From positions 22,167-86,166 of the forward strand of contig SVPH01000007.1 of NCBI GenBank assembly GCA_015065965.1: a stretch of 64,000 nt of DNA, in the 5' to 3' direction. Shown piece by piece: positions 54,715 through 62,266 of this stretch. The first letter of the stretch is position 1, and the number at the start of each line of letters is the position of its first letter. Both the position numbers and the translations under genes were made by a program. This DNA comes from Oscillospiraceae bacterium. GTDB lineage: Bacteria > Bacillota > Clostridia > Oscillospirales > Acutalibacteraceae. Below the pieces are notes generated by a model. That model did no database searches and was not told where the DNA came from. It saw only the letters and a list, made by a program, of their open reading frames with translations.

Positions 54715-56097
54715 TTATCCTTTAATCAGTCTGTAAAGTTCAACTATAATAGCAAAGATCTTTGAGCCTCTGAAAATATTTACGATTGATTCAAAGAATG
54801 TGGGTTCATCTGCTTCAAAAGTGAGATGTGCTGAACCATCGTCAATAACCATTGCCTGTGAAATACAGAGTCCGCCTTCGCCGAAAATCTCAACTCTTAC
54901 ATAGTCAAAGTTTTCTGCACCGCTGATTGTGTCAAGGTCAAGAGTGATAACGGGGTTAGCATCATTAACTGTTGATTTTGAAATTATTTTGCCGTTTGCA
55001 ATCCACTGAATAGTGTCCGCATCAGTTACTTCTGCGGTTATTTTGTGACCGTCAACGGTAAGGCTTGAGAACATGGGATAGGGGAGATCGGTGTTAGAAA
55101 CATCAATTTCTTCTGCGGGGCCAATAACATCATTTGGTCTGAGTTTTCTTGTTATTGCGAAGAGAGCACCACTCTGCATTGTTTTCTTGATGTTCTCAAC
55201 AGTGTTTTCTTCCATCATGAAAACGCTGAACGAAGTGTCAACAGTGCCTGTATGGTGAGCATCGGTGTTGCTGAAGCCGATAACATTTTTTCCGTAGGGG
55301 AGAGTATACATAAGAAGGTTATCCCAGAGGATTCTGTCGTAACCTGTTGTTCCGTTTCTCTCGTTAAGGATTTCGGTGCCGAGACAGGAATCGTATTTGA
55401 GAATAAGATCACCAAAGAACTTGATGCTTTCAGGATCATTAACTATATCGGGGTTTGAGTTTGAATCGAGCCAGTCACCGGGGTGATTGATGTGTGAAAG
55501 GCCGCCGTTTTCTTCAATGTACTTTATAGCCTGTTCAAAACCAAGTTCATTTTCAGCGCCGGGGAAGCCGTTGCCTTTATCTGCGGGGAGAAAATATCCG
55601 TTAACATGGTTTTTGGTAAGTGAGATATAGTTGAATTCGTTTGCGCCTGTAACGCAGACCATTTTTTTGTTTCTTGCAGTGCCGTCATAGAGAGGATATG
55701 TTCCCGAGGTGATTGCCTCATACTCTTCGTCGGTCAAGTGTTCATACGGGTTGTCAATTAAAAGTTGGTATGTATAAAGTAACTGTGTGTCAGGCTCTTT
55801 GTTCCATTCAACGCCTGTGATGCCGTGGTCAGCGTTTGCAACAAAATCGTAGTCCTGATTGTAATACTCTTTAATCATAACGGGCAGAGTATCATCGGCG
55901 TCGCTGTATGTGGTGTGGGTGTGGAGAGTGCCTTTGTATGCTCCCCATGCATTGTTGCCGCTCCAGATTACGTCTTCATAGGGAGAAACGATTTTGTAAT
56001 CGGCGTTTGCTGCAGATGCGCCGAAACAGAGAGCACCGAGTTGCATGATGAGAAGTGCCGTGAGCGCGATGCTCAGAACCTTTTTAAATTTTTTCAT
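54715..56097 (-). CDS. Exported PHP-domain metal-dependent phosphoesterase-like protein
   Basis: 460 residues. A signal peptide covers about 1-30, and the PHP (polymerase and histidinol phosphatase) fold occupies about 50-330. Metal residues are visible: H59 and H61 with D66 in L-H-T-H-T-T-Y-S-D, the A-D-H-G motif near 90, H-I-N-H-P-G near 205 and N-T-D-A-H-H near 285. A beta-rich domain comes next, and the protein ends with a hydrophobic helix (about 435-460). Exported PHP proteins are less common than cytoplasmic ones. AGGAGG precedes ATG at 56097. The substrate is unknown. Confidence 0.88.
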   Translation of the reverse strand: MKKFKKVLSIALTALLIMQLGALCFGASAANADYKIVSPYEDVIWSGNNAWGAYKGTLHTHTTYSDADDTLPVMIKEYYNQDYDFVANADHGITGVEWNKEPDTQLLYTYQLLIDNPYEHLTDEEYEAITSGTYPLYDGTARNKKMVCVTGANEFNYISLTKNHVNGYFLPADKGNGFPGAENELGFEQAIKYIEENGGLSHINHPGDWLDSNSNPDIVNDPESIKFFGDLILKYDSCLGTEILNERNGTTGYDRILWDNLLMYTLPYGKNVIGFSNTDAHHTGTVDTSFSVFMMEENTVENIKKTMQSGALFAITRKLRPNDVIGPAEEIDVSNTDLPYPMFSSLTVDGHKITAEVTDADTIQWIANGKIISKSTVNDANPVITLDLDTISGAENFDYVRVEIFGEGGLCISQAMVIDDGSAHLTFEADEPTFFESIVNIFRGSKIFAIIVELYRLIKG

Positions 56098-56132
56098 AAT
56101 TATGCCTCCTAATTATGTTGAAGTTATATTAA

Positions 56133-56161
56133 AGTATAAAACAAAACTCCGCTGAGGTCAA
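56133..56161 (-). promoter_or_regulatory. Promoter of the PHP-domain gene, inside a terminator
   Basis: On the minus strand: TTGACC (complement of 56156-56161), 17-base spacer, TATACT (complement of 56133-56138). The -35 lies in the loop of the terminator of the upstream gene. Confidence 0.6.
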
Positions 56162-56174
56162 GACCAAGCGGAGT
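56143..56174 (-). terminator. Terminator of the Big_2 gene
   Basis: 8-bp outer stem ACTCCGCT / AGCGGAGT with an inner GGTC / GACC. On the minus strand TTTTGTTTTAT follows. Confidence 0.88.
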
Positions 56175-56182
56175 AATTATTT

Positions 56183-57343
56183 TTAAAGAAGAACTGAAAC
56201 GAGCAGACATGCAACGGTAAACAAACCGGCAGCCGGCAGAATAAAAGGCCAAATGAGGGGAAGAAGTTGCATTGTAGTAAGGAACCCTACACCCATTTTA
56301 ATTGCCATTGTGCTTTCGGCATCGTTAATGTTCTGCCAACAGAAGTGGATATCGTTGCCTTCAACATAGATTTGATCAAGACCGAGATTATCAATGCTTG
56401 TGCCTGTGCCAAAGCCGCATTCCTTAAGACCGTCTGCAACAATAGAGGTCATTTCTTCGTCTTTAAAGGTGATTCTGCCTGTCATGCGAAGTTCGTCGGC
56501 AGGTTCCTGCTGCCTGAGAGAGCCGTTTTTGAAACCTGTGCACCACCAGTATTTATCATACTCTCTGGTGAACTCGCGTTTCCATGTACCATTGATTTCC
56601 TCATGCCAGAGGGTCATTTCCATTCCGAGCCAATCTTCTTCTGAGGGGCAGTTGAAGAATGTCCATTCGTTAATGCCGTCATCAACATGGTCTCTGTTGT
56701 AAATACCGATTTCACCGCCGTAGAAAATCAGACCGTACTGACCTTTCCACATCTGCAGCATCCAGTCTTCGTTTCCGTAAGTGAAGAAAACGCGGATATA
56801 GTCGTATTCGAGAAGGAAGTATGGCGCAGCAAGGTCATAGATTTTGCCAAAGCCAAAATCATGCTGCCATGCCTTTTTGTCGTTTGTATAGTAGTAGTCA
56901 TCAATATAACTGTACTGATAACTGAGAATCTGACGGTCTTCAAGCAAATCTCTTAAAAAATTGCCGTTTCTGGTAATGTTAATTGTAAATTCGCCTTTGA
57001 GAGTTTCTCCGTCAACATAAGCGGTTGCAATTATTGTTGATTTACCTACAGCAACACCTTTAACAACGCCGTTTTTATCAACCGTGGCAATGGAAGGGTC
57101 TGATGATTCCCAGAAAAACTGGGGCTGAATATCAACATTCGTTACAGATGCGGTAATTTGAGTTGTTTTGCCAACGGTAATGGAAATACTGTTGCTTGTG
57201 AGAACAAGAGCATGGCTTACGCTACCGTCCTGCGAAGCAGAGGAGTCTGTACTGTCTGCGGCAAATGCAATTGCAGAAAAGTTTGTGCCGATAAACAAAA
57301 GCACAAAGAAAACGGCTGTGATTTTAACTGCAAGTTTTTTCAT
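56183..57343 (-). CDS. Surface protein with Big_2 Ig-like domain and DUF4474-like domain
   Basis: 386 residues. A signal peptide covers about 1-29. An Ig-like Big_2 domain follows at about 45-128 (V-G-K-T-T-Q-I-T-A, then W-E-S-S-D-P-S-I-A-T-V-D and G-V-A-V-G-K-S-T-I). A domain of about 200 residues rich in Trp and Tyr (W-M-L-Q-M-W-K-G-Q-Y-G near 220, Y-W-W-C-T-G-F) resembles DUF4474 from memory. A C-terminal membrane helix ends the protein at about 352-384. GGAGG precedes ATG at 57343. It is likely displayed on the outer face of the membrane. The function is unknown. Confidence 0.85.
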   Translation of the reverse strand: MKKLAVKITAVFFVLLFIGTNFSAIAFAADSTDSSASQDGSVSHALVLTSNSISITVGKTTQITASVTNVDIQPQFFWESSDPSIATVDKNGVVKGVAVGKSTIIATAYVDGETLKGEFTINITRNGNFLRDLLEDRQILSYQYSYIDDYYYTNDKKAWQHDFGFGKIYDLAAPYFLLEYDYIRVFFTYGNEDWMLQMWKGQYGLIFYGGEIGIYNRDHVDDGINEWTFFNCPSEEDWLGMEMTLWHEEINGTWKREFTREYDKYWWCTGFKNGSLRQQEPADELRMTGRITFKDEEMTSIVADGLKECGFGTGTSIDNLGLDQIYVEGNDIHFCWQNINDAESTMAIKMGVGFLTTMQLLPLIWPFILPAAGLFTVACLLVSVLL

Positions 57344-57450
57344 TGCTTACCTCCGATATTAATATAATCAATATATACTATCATATATTATGGCAAAAAA
57401 TCAAGAAAATTTTACAAACGAACAAAATATTGTGTATTTAAAATAATATG

Positions 57451-57480
57451 TTTACTTGCAAATGATGTTTGTGGTATAAT
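57451..57480 (+). promoter_or_regulatory. Promoter for the first RlmD-type gene
   Basis: TTTACT (57451-57456), 18-base spacer ending in TGG, TATAAT (57475-57480), an extended -10, 29 bases before the GTG start. Confidence 0.65.
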
Positions 57481-57509
57481 ATATCGAAATATTTTCGGAG
57501 GCATATTTT

Positions 57510-58871
57510 GTGGAACTTAAAAAGAACGACAGAATAAATCTTAAAATTGAGTCATGCTCGTCAAACGGCAGCGGCGTCGGCAGGCATGACGGAATGGCAA
57601 TATTTGTGCCTGCAACGGCTGTGGGTGACGAAATAACTGCCCATATTCTTAAAGTGAAAAAAACATATGCTTTTGCGAAGGTTGAAAATGTGCTTTCACC
57701 TTCAGCGGACAGAATTGTGCCGGAATGCCCTGTTTATCTGAAGTGCGGCGGCTGTGTATTTTCTCATATGACATATGAAGCGGAAACAAAAATAAAAGCG
57801 GAACATGTTGCGGAATGCTTCAGGCGCATTGGCGGAATTTTACCTGAGTTTGAGCCGATTATTGCCGCGCATAGTGATAACCGTTACCGCAACAAGGCTC
57901 AGTATCCCGTCGCAGCCGAAAACGGAGAAATAAAAACAGGCTTCTATTCCTCTCACAGTCACAGAGTTGTGCACTGCCCGGATTGCCTTCTTCAACCTGA
58001 GGAATTTGAAGGTATTCTCGGCGTATTTTCGGATTATATAAAAGAAAACGGTGTTTCCGTTTATAACGAAACATCTCACAGGGGATTGCTTCGCCATATT
58101 TATATCAGAAAAGGCAGTGCGAGCGGAGAGATTATGGTTTGCGCCGTAATCAACGGCAAAAAACTGCCTGCAGAGAACAAACTCGTTGATTCTCTGTTAA
58201 AAAAAGAAAAATCAATTAAAAGCATTATAGTTAACTCAAATACAAAGGATACGAATGTTATTCTCGGCGGTGAGTGCAGAACTCTTTGGGGTGATGACTG
58301 CATTACGGATATTCTTTGCGGGCTGAAATTCCGCATTTCTCCGCTCTCATTTTATCAGGTAAACCGTAATCAGGCGGAAAAACTTTATAATAAGGCAGCG
58401 GAATATGCTGCTTTGACAGGCTGCGAAACTGTACTTGACCTTTATTGCGGTGCAGGAACAATAGGGCTTTCAATGGCAAAAAAAGCGAAAGAAATTATCG
58501 GAGTTGAAATTGTTCCCGATGCGATTGAGGATGCAAAAATCAATGCGGAACTTAACGGGATTGATAATGCCCGATTTATTTGCGGCGATGCCGCACAGGC
58601 GGCGGAAATGCTCAGAAACGAGGGGATAAAACCCGATATTATTATCCTTGACCCGCCAAGAAAAGGCTGCAGCCCTGAGATGCTGAAAACAGCGGCGGAA
58701 ATGAATCCGGAAAGAATAGTCTATGTTTCGTGCGATCCTGCAACGCTTGCAAGAGACTGCGGAATTTTTGCTGACCTCGGCTATACCGCTGTCAAAGCAA
58801 CCCCGGTGGATATGTTCCCCAGAACAGGTCACGTCGAGACGGTTGTTTCGTTAGTCAAACAATCCGATTAA
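57510..58871 (+). CDS. 23S rRNA (uracil-5-)-methyltransferase RlmD/TrmA family, with TRAM domain
   Basis: SAM-dependent m5U methyltransferase, 453 residues. The N-terminal TRAM RNA-binding domain covers about 1-60. The Fe-S cysteines are C73-x5-C79-x2-C82 plus a later Cys near 160. The SAM motif is D-L-Y-C-G-A-G-T-I-G-L, followed by L-D-P-P-R-K-G and the catalytic Cys in Y-V-S-C-D-P-A-T-L-A-R-D. The start is GTG at 57510, with GGAGG upstream. A second member without TRAM lies at 62267, so the exact rRNA or tRNA target of each is not certain. Confidence 0.93.
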   Translation: MELKKNDRINLKIESCSSNGSGVGRHDGMAIFVPATAVGDEITAHILKVKKTYAFAKVENVLSPSADRIVPECPVYLKCGGCVFSHMTYEAETKIKAEHVAECFRRIGGILPEFEPIIAAHSDNRYRNKAQYPVAAENGEIKTGFYSSHSHRVVHCPDCLLQPEEFEGILGVFSDYIKENGVSVYNETSHRGLLRHIYIRKGSASGEIMVCAVINGKKLPAENKLVDSLLKKEKSIKSIIVNSNTKDTNVILGGECRTLWGDDCITDILCGLKFRISPLSFYQVNRNQAEKLYNKAAEYAALTGCETVLDLYCGAGTIGLSMAKKAKEIIGVEIVPDAIEDAKINAELNGIDNARFICGDAAQAAEMLRNEGIKPDIIILDPPRKGCSPEMLKTAAEMNPERIVYVSCDPATLARDCGIFADLGYTAVKATPVDMFPRTGHVETVVSLVKQSD

Positions 58872-58902
58872 AAGCAAAATATTAGTTTTATCAGATTTAT
58901 TC

Positions 58903-58936
58903 AAAGTGCTGTCTTTTTGAGGCAGCACTTTGTTTT
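58903..58936 (+). terminator. Terminator of the first RlmD-type gene
   Basis: 11-bp stem AAAGTGCTGTC / GGCAGCACTTT (one G-T pair), then GTTTTAT. Confidence 0.88.
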
Positions 58937-58953
58937 ATATAAATCGGCTGTTA

Positions 58954-58972
58954 TTCCGTTGCATAAACGGAA
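58954..58972 (+). promoter_or_regulatory. Inverted repeat upstream of the bile-salt-hydrolase-like gene
   Basis: TTCCGTT-GCATA-AACGGAA, 7-bp arms, just before a TACTAT (58974-58979) that could be a -10 box with a weak TTATTC 17 bases upstream. It is a possible operator between -35 and -10. Confidence 0.45.
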
Positions 58973-59000
58973 ATACTATCACAGACAAGGAGGATGTATT

Positions 59001-59975
59001 ATGTGCACGGCAATTACTTTTAAAGCAAAAGATTTCTATTTCGGACGCAATCTGGATATGGAGTGCAGTTACGGAGAAACAGTCTGCGTTACTCCGCGCA
59101 ATTATCCGTTCATATTCAGAAACGGCACCGTTTATAAAAACCATTTTTCTGTTATCGGAATGGCGGTTGTCAGCGGCGGCTATCCTCTTTATTGTGATGC
59201 AACAAATGAAAAGGGTCTGAGCATGGCAGGTTTGAATTTCCCTCAAAATGCAGTTTATTATCCGAAATCCGATATAAAAGATAATGTTGCGCCATTTGAG
59301 TTTATTCCGTGGATACTCGGACAGTGTTCAAACATTGATGAATCTTTGAAAAAATTGAAAAACCTCAATTTGTGGAATGTGCCTTTCAGCGAGGAATATC
59401 CGCTTTCGCCGCTTCATTGGATATTGGCGGACAGAGAGCATGCAGTTACCGTTGAACCGATGAAAGACGGACTGAAAATATATGAGAACCCTATGGGCGT
59501 GCTTACAAATAATCCGCCGTTTGATTATCATATGCATAACATTGCGAACTACATTAATCTTACGCCCAATCAGCCTGAGAACAGATTCGGCAAATCAATA
59601 ATCCTTGAACCGTACAGTCTGGGTATGGGTGCGATGGGTTTACCCGGCGATTTGTCATCGGCATCAAGATTTGTCAAAGCAGCGTTCACAAAAGTGAACT
59701 CCGTTTCGGCTGATACAGAGCCTGAAAGCGTGGGTCAGTTTTTTCATATTCTGGGCAGCGTCGAACAGCAAAAGGGCTTGAACCGACTAGATAACAACAA
59801 GTATGAATATACACTTTATTCCTCGTGCTGCAACACGGAAAAAGGACTTTACTATTACAGAACTTATGAGAACGGCAGCATTACCTGCGTTGATATGCAC
59901 AGAACGGATTTGAACGGCGATAAAGTTGTTTCGTATCCTCTGATTAAAACGCAGCAGATTTGCAGGCAGAACTGA
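59001..59975 (+). CDS. Choloylglycine hydrolase family, bile-salt-hydrolase-like
   Basis: Ntn-hydrolase of 324 residues. ATG at 59001 is followed directly by TGC, so Cys2 becomes the N-terminal nucleophile after Met removal; AGGAGG is upstream. An in-frame ATG further upstream would bury this Cys and is rejected. Bile-salt-hydrolase residues are all visible: C2, R16, D19, N79 (in S-M-A-G-L-N-F), N170 or N171 (in T-N-N-P) and R223 (in S-A-S-R-F). The typical L-P-G-D-L-S-S lies just before. Penicillin V acylases share the fold, so the substrate is not proven, but the residue set favours conjugated bile salts. There is no signal peptide. Its own terminator is not obvious. Confidence 0.93.
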   Translation: MCTAITFKAKDFYFGRNLDMECSYGETVCVTPRNYPFIFRNGTVYKNHFSVIGMAVVSGGYPLYCDATNEKGLSMAGLNFPQNAVYYPKSDIKDNVAPFEFIPWILGQCSNIDESLKKLKNLNLWNVPFSEEYPLSPLHWILADREHAVTVEPMKDGLKIYENPMGVLTNNPPFDYHMHNIANYINLTPNQPENRFGKSIILEPYSLGMGAMGLPGDLSSASRFVKAAFTKVNSVSADTEPESVGQFFHILGSVEQQKGLNRLDNNKYEYTLYSSCCNTEKGLYYYRTYENGSITCVDMHRTDLNGDKVVSYPLIKTQQICRQN

Positions 59976-60063
59976 CGGCGGAGTAAAGTTTGGCTTTTCT
60001 ATTGTATTTCGGCAAAAATTATGATAAATTTACAGGTGAAGAAATCTGAAAAGGAGATTGAAA

Positions 60064-60558
60064 ATGAGCAACGGAATGACACGCAGAGAGCGAGAAGTAA
60101 CAGATATCAATGAAATAATAAAAATACTTGACGATGCAAAAGTTTTGCACCTCGGACTTGTAGACGGAGATGAGCCGTATGTTGTGCCGATGAATTACGG
60201 ATACACCATGGCAGACGGCAAACTTACTATTTATCTTCATGGTGCAAGGCGCGGCAGAAAACTGGATCTGATGAGAGCAAATCCCAAGGTTTTCTTTGAA
60301 ATGGAAAGCGGTATCGTGCCTTTTGAGGGAGAGATTGCCTGCAAATACGGCATAACATATTCTTCCGTTATGGGCAGGGGAATTGCGGAGATACTTGAGG
60401 ATGTTGAAGAAAAGAAAGCAGGGCTTTCCGCTTTGATGAAAACACAGACAGGCAAAGATTTTGTTTTTGAGGATAAAATGGCAGACATTGTCAGCGTTAT
60501 CAGAATAAATGTGATTGATTTTACCGCAAAACACCGCCCTGCGCCAAAGATGAAATAA
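60064..60558 (+). CDS. FMN-binding split-barrel protein, NimA/pyridoxamine oxidase-like
   Basis: A 164-residue flavin-binding split-barrel protein of the pyridoxamine 5'-phosphate oxidase superfamily, nearest in style to NimA-like nitroreductases. Conserved segments: L-G-L-V-D-G-D-E-P-Y-V-V-P-M-N-Y-G near residue 35 and H-G-A-R-R-G-R-K near 62. ATG at 60064 is chosen with AAGGAG 7 bases upstream. The substrate is unknown. Confidence 0.85.
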   Translation: MSNGMTRREREVTDINEIIKILDDAKVLHLGLVDGDEPYVVPMNYGYTMADGKLTIYLHGARRGRKLDLMRANPKVFFEMESGIVPFEGEIACKYGITYSSVMGRGIAEILEDVEEKKAGLSALMKTQTGKDFVFEDKMADIVSVIRINVIDFTAKHRPAPKMK

Positions 60559-60711
60559 AAATAAAATAAAATGTAAATTTATCTTGAATTTTTTTACATA
60601 ATCATTTATAATTCTACCGTAAATTTAAACGCTATAATGGCGGAGAATGTGCCCGTGAAAATCACGGTGCGATTTATTTCATTCAACTCAAAGAAAGGAA
60701 GGTTTTTTAAA

Positions 60712-61860
60712 ATGTCTATTTTAACAGACGTTTTCGGAAATTTAGCCAATATCACGCTTCCTCAGGTTATCATGTGGGCAATTGGCGGATTACTGATTTT
60801 CCTCGCAATTAAAAAAGAAATGGAGCCTACTCTTCTTTTGCCCATGGGCTTCGGCGCAATTCTTGTTAACCTCCCAATACCTCCCGTTGAAGAAACAGGC
60901 GGAGTGGTTTCGGGTGTAAGAGCGGTTATTGATTTTCTTTTTGAAATAGGTATTGACAGCCACGAACTTTTTCCCCTCATTCTTTTCATCGGTATCGGTG
61001 CGATGATTGACTTCGAGCCTGTTCTTACCAACCCCAAACTTATGATTTTCGGCGCAGCAGCACAGTTTGGTATTTTCTTTACCCTCTGCCTTGCATCGCT
61101 TTTCGGCTTCGAACTCAAGGATGCCGCTTCAATCGCAATCATCGGTGCGGCTGACGGCCCCACATCAATTTTCGTTGCCAACATGCTCAATTCAAACTAT
61201 ACGGCGGCAATCATGGTCGCGGCATATTCATATATGGCTCTCGTTCCTATTGTTCAGCCTCCCATCATCAAACTTTGCACAACAAAGAAAGAGCGTCTTA
61301 TCCGTATGAAGAATACAGGTAAGAAGGTTTCAAAACTTACAAAGATTCTTTTCCCCATTGTTGTAACAATCATCGTTGGTATGGTTGCTCCCGATGCTAC
61401 TGCACTTATCGGTTTCCTTATGTTCGGTAACCTTATCAGAGAATGCGGCGTTCTTAATTCACTTTCAGAAACCGCGCAGAACGTTCTTGCAAACCTTATC
61501 ACAATTTTCCTCGGCTTTACTATTGCTTCAAAGATGGTTGCAGAGGACTTCCTCAAATTTGAAACAATTCTTATCATGGTTCTCGGCCTTGTTGCATTCA
61601 TCGTTGACACATTCGGCGGCATCATGATTGCAAAGATTATGAACCTCTTCACAAAGAATAAGATTAATCCCATGATTGGCGCAGCAGGTATTTCGGCATT
61701 CCCCATGTCTGCAAGAGTTGTTCATAAGATGGGTCTTGCAGAGGATAACCAGAACTTCCTCCTTATGCACTCAATCGGCGTTAACGTTTCGGGTCAGGTT
61801 GCATCGGTTATCGCAGGCGGTCTTATTCTTACACTCGTCGGCAGTGCACTCGGTCAGTAA
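60712..61860 (+). CDS. Na+-pump decarboxylase beta subunit (OadB/MmdB/GcdB family)
   Basis: Membrane subunit of sodium-translocating oxaloacetate, methylmalonyl-CoA or glutaconyl-CoA decarboxylases. It couples decarboxylation of carboxybiotin to Na+ export. The 382 residues form about ten membrane segments with the functional G-A-A-D-G-P-T-S-I-F motif, whose Asp is needed for transport. ATG at 60712 follows AAAGGAAGG; an upstream in-frame start is too long and charged. A gamma-like gene follows after 15 bases. The alpha subunit and biotin carrier are not in the window, so which acid is used cannot be decided. Confidence 0.95.
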   Translation: MSILTDVFGNLANITLPQVIMWAIGGLLIFLAIKKEMEPTLLLPMGFGAILVNLPIPPVEETGGVVSGVRAVIDFLFEIGIDSHELFPLILFIGIGAMIDFEPVLTNPKLMIFGAAAQFGIFFTLCLASLFGFELKDAASIAIIGAADGPTSIFVANMLNSNYTAAIMVAAYSYMALVPIVQPPIIKLCTTKKERLIRMKNTGKKVSKLTKILFPIVVTIIVGMVAPDATALIGFLMFGNLIRECGVLNSLSETAQNVLANLITIFLGFTIASKMVAEDFLKFETILIMVLGLVAFIVDTFGGIMIAKIMNLFTKNKINPMIGAAGISAFPMSARVVHKMGLAEDNQNFLLMHSIGVNVSGQVASVIAGGLILTLVGSALGQ

Positions 61861-61875
61861 TAGGAGGAAATAATA

Positions 61876-62199
61876 ATGTTAAATACAGATAATATTGAAA
61901 CAACAGTTGCTCCTGTTGAAGATACGGTAGAAATTGATGCAGTCTTGTTGATGGAAGATTCGGCGGCGGTTGCGGAAACAACAGCAATGGAGTACAAGTT
62001 TGCCGTTACTCCAGAGAATCTTGCTCAGACCGCACCCATCATGGGCAAAGGCATGATTGGCATTTTCATCGTAATGGGCATTATCATTCTTTGCGTTACT
62101 CTTCTCAACAATCTCGGTTCACCTGACAGAAAGCAGAAGAAAGAAGCAAAAAAGGCAGCCAAGGCTCAGGCAAAGGCAAATACCAATCAGACTAACTGA
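61876..62199 (+). CDS. Na+-pump decarboxylase gamma-like (OadG/MmdD) small subunit
   Basis: A 107-residue protein with one membrane helix (about 55-78, G-K-G-M-I-G-I-F-I-V), an acidic N-terminal stretch and a Lys/Ala-rich C-terminal tail. The layout matches gamma/delta subunits that assemble the pump. GGAGG precedes ATG at 61876. It is co-transcribed with the beta subunit. Sequence similarity is mostly in the helix, so the call leans on context. Confidence 0.78.
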   Translation: MLNTDNIETTVAPVEDTVEIDAVLLMEDSAAVAETTAMEYKFAVTPENLAQTAPIMGKGMIGIFIVMGIIILCVTLLNNLGSPDRKQKKEAKKAAKAQAKANTNQTN

Positions 62200-62205
62200 T
62201 AATTT

Positions 62206-62234
62206 CTCCCGTGGAGTTTTCCGCGGGAGTTTTT
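62206..62234 (+). terminator. Terminator of the decarboxylase unit
   Basis: 10-bp stem CTCCCGTGGA / TCCGCGGGAG (one G-T pair), then TTTTTG. Confidence 0.88.
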
Positions 62235-62266
62235 GTTGAAACGATATTATAAAGTGAGGCGAAAAT

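Noticed and set aside
58917..59000. An upstream in-frame start for the bile-salt-hydrolase-like gene
   Set aside because: It would place the nucleophile Cys inside the chain, although the family needs it at the N-terminus after Met removal. AGGAGG precedes the ATG at 59001 instead.
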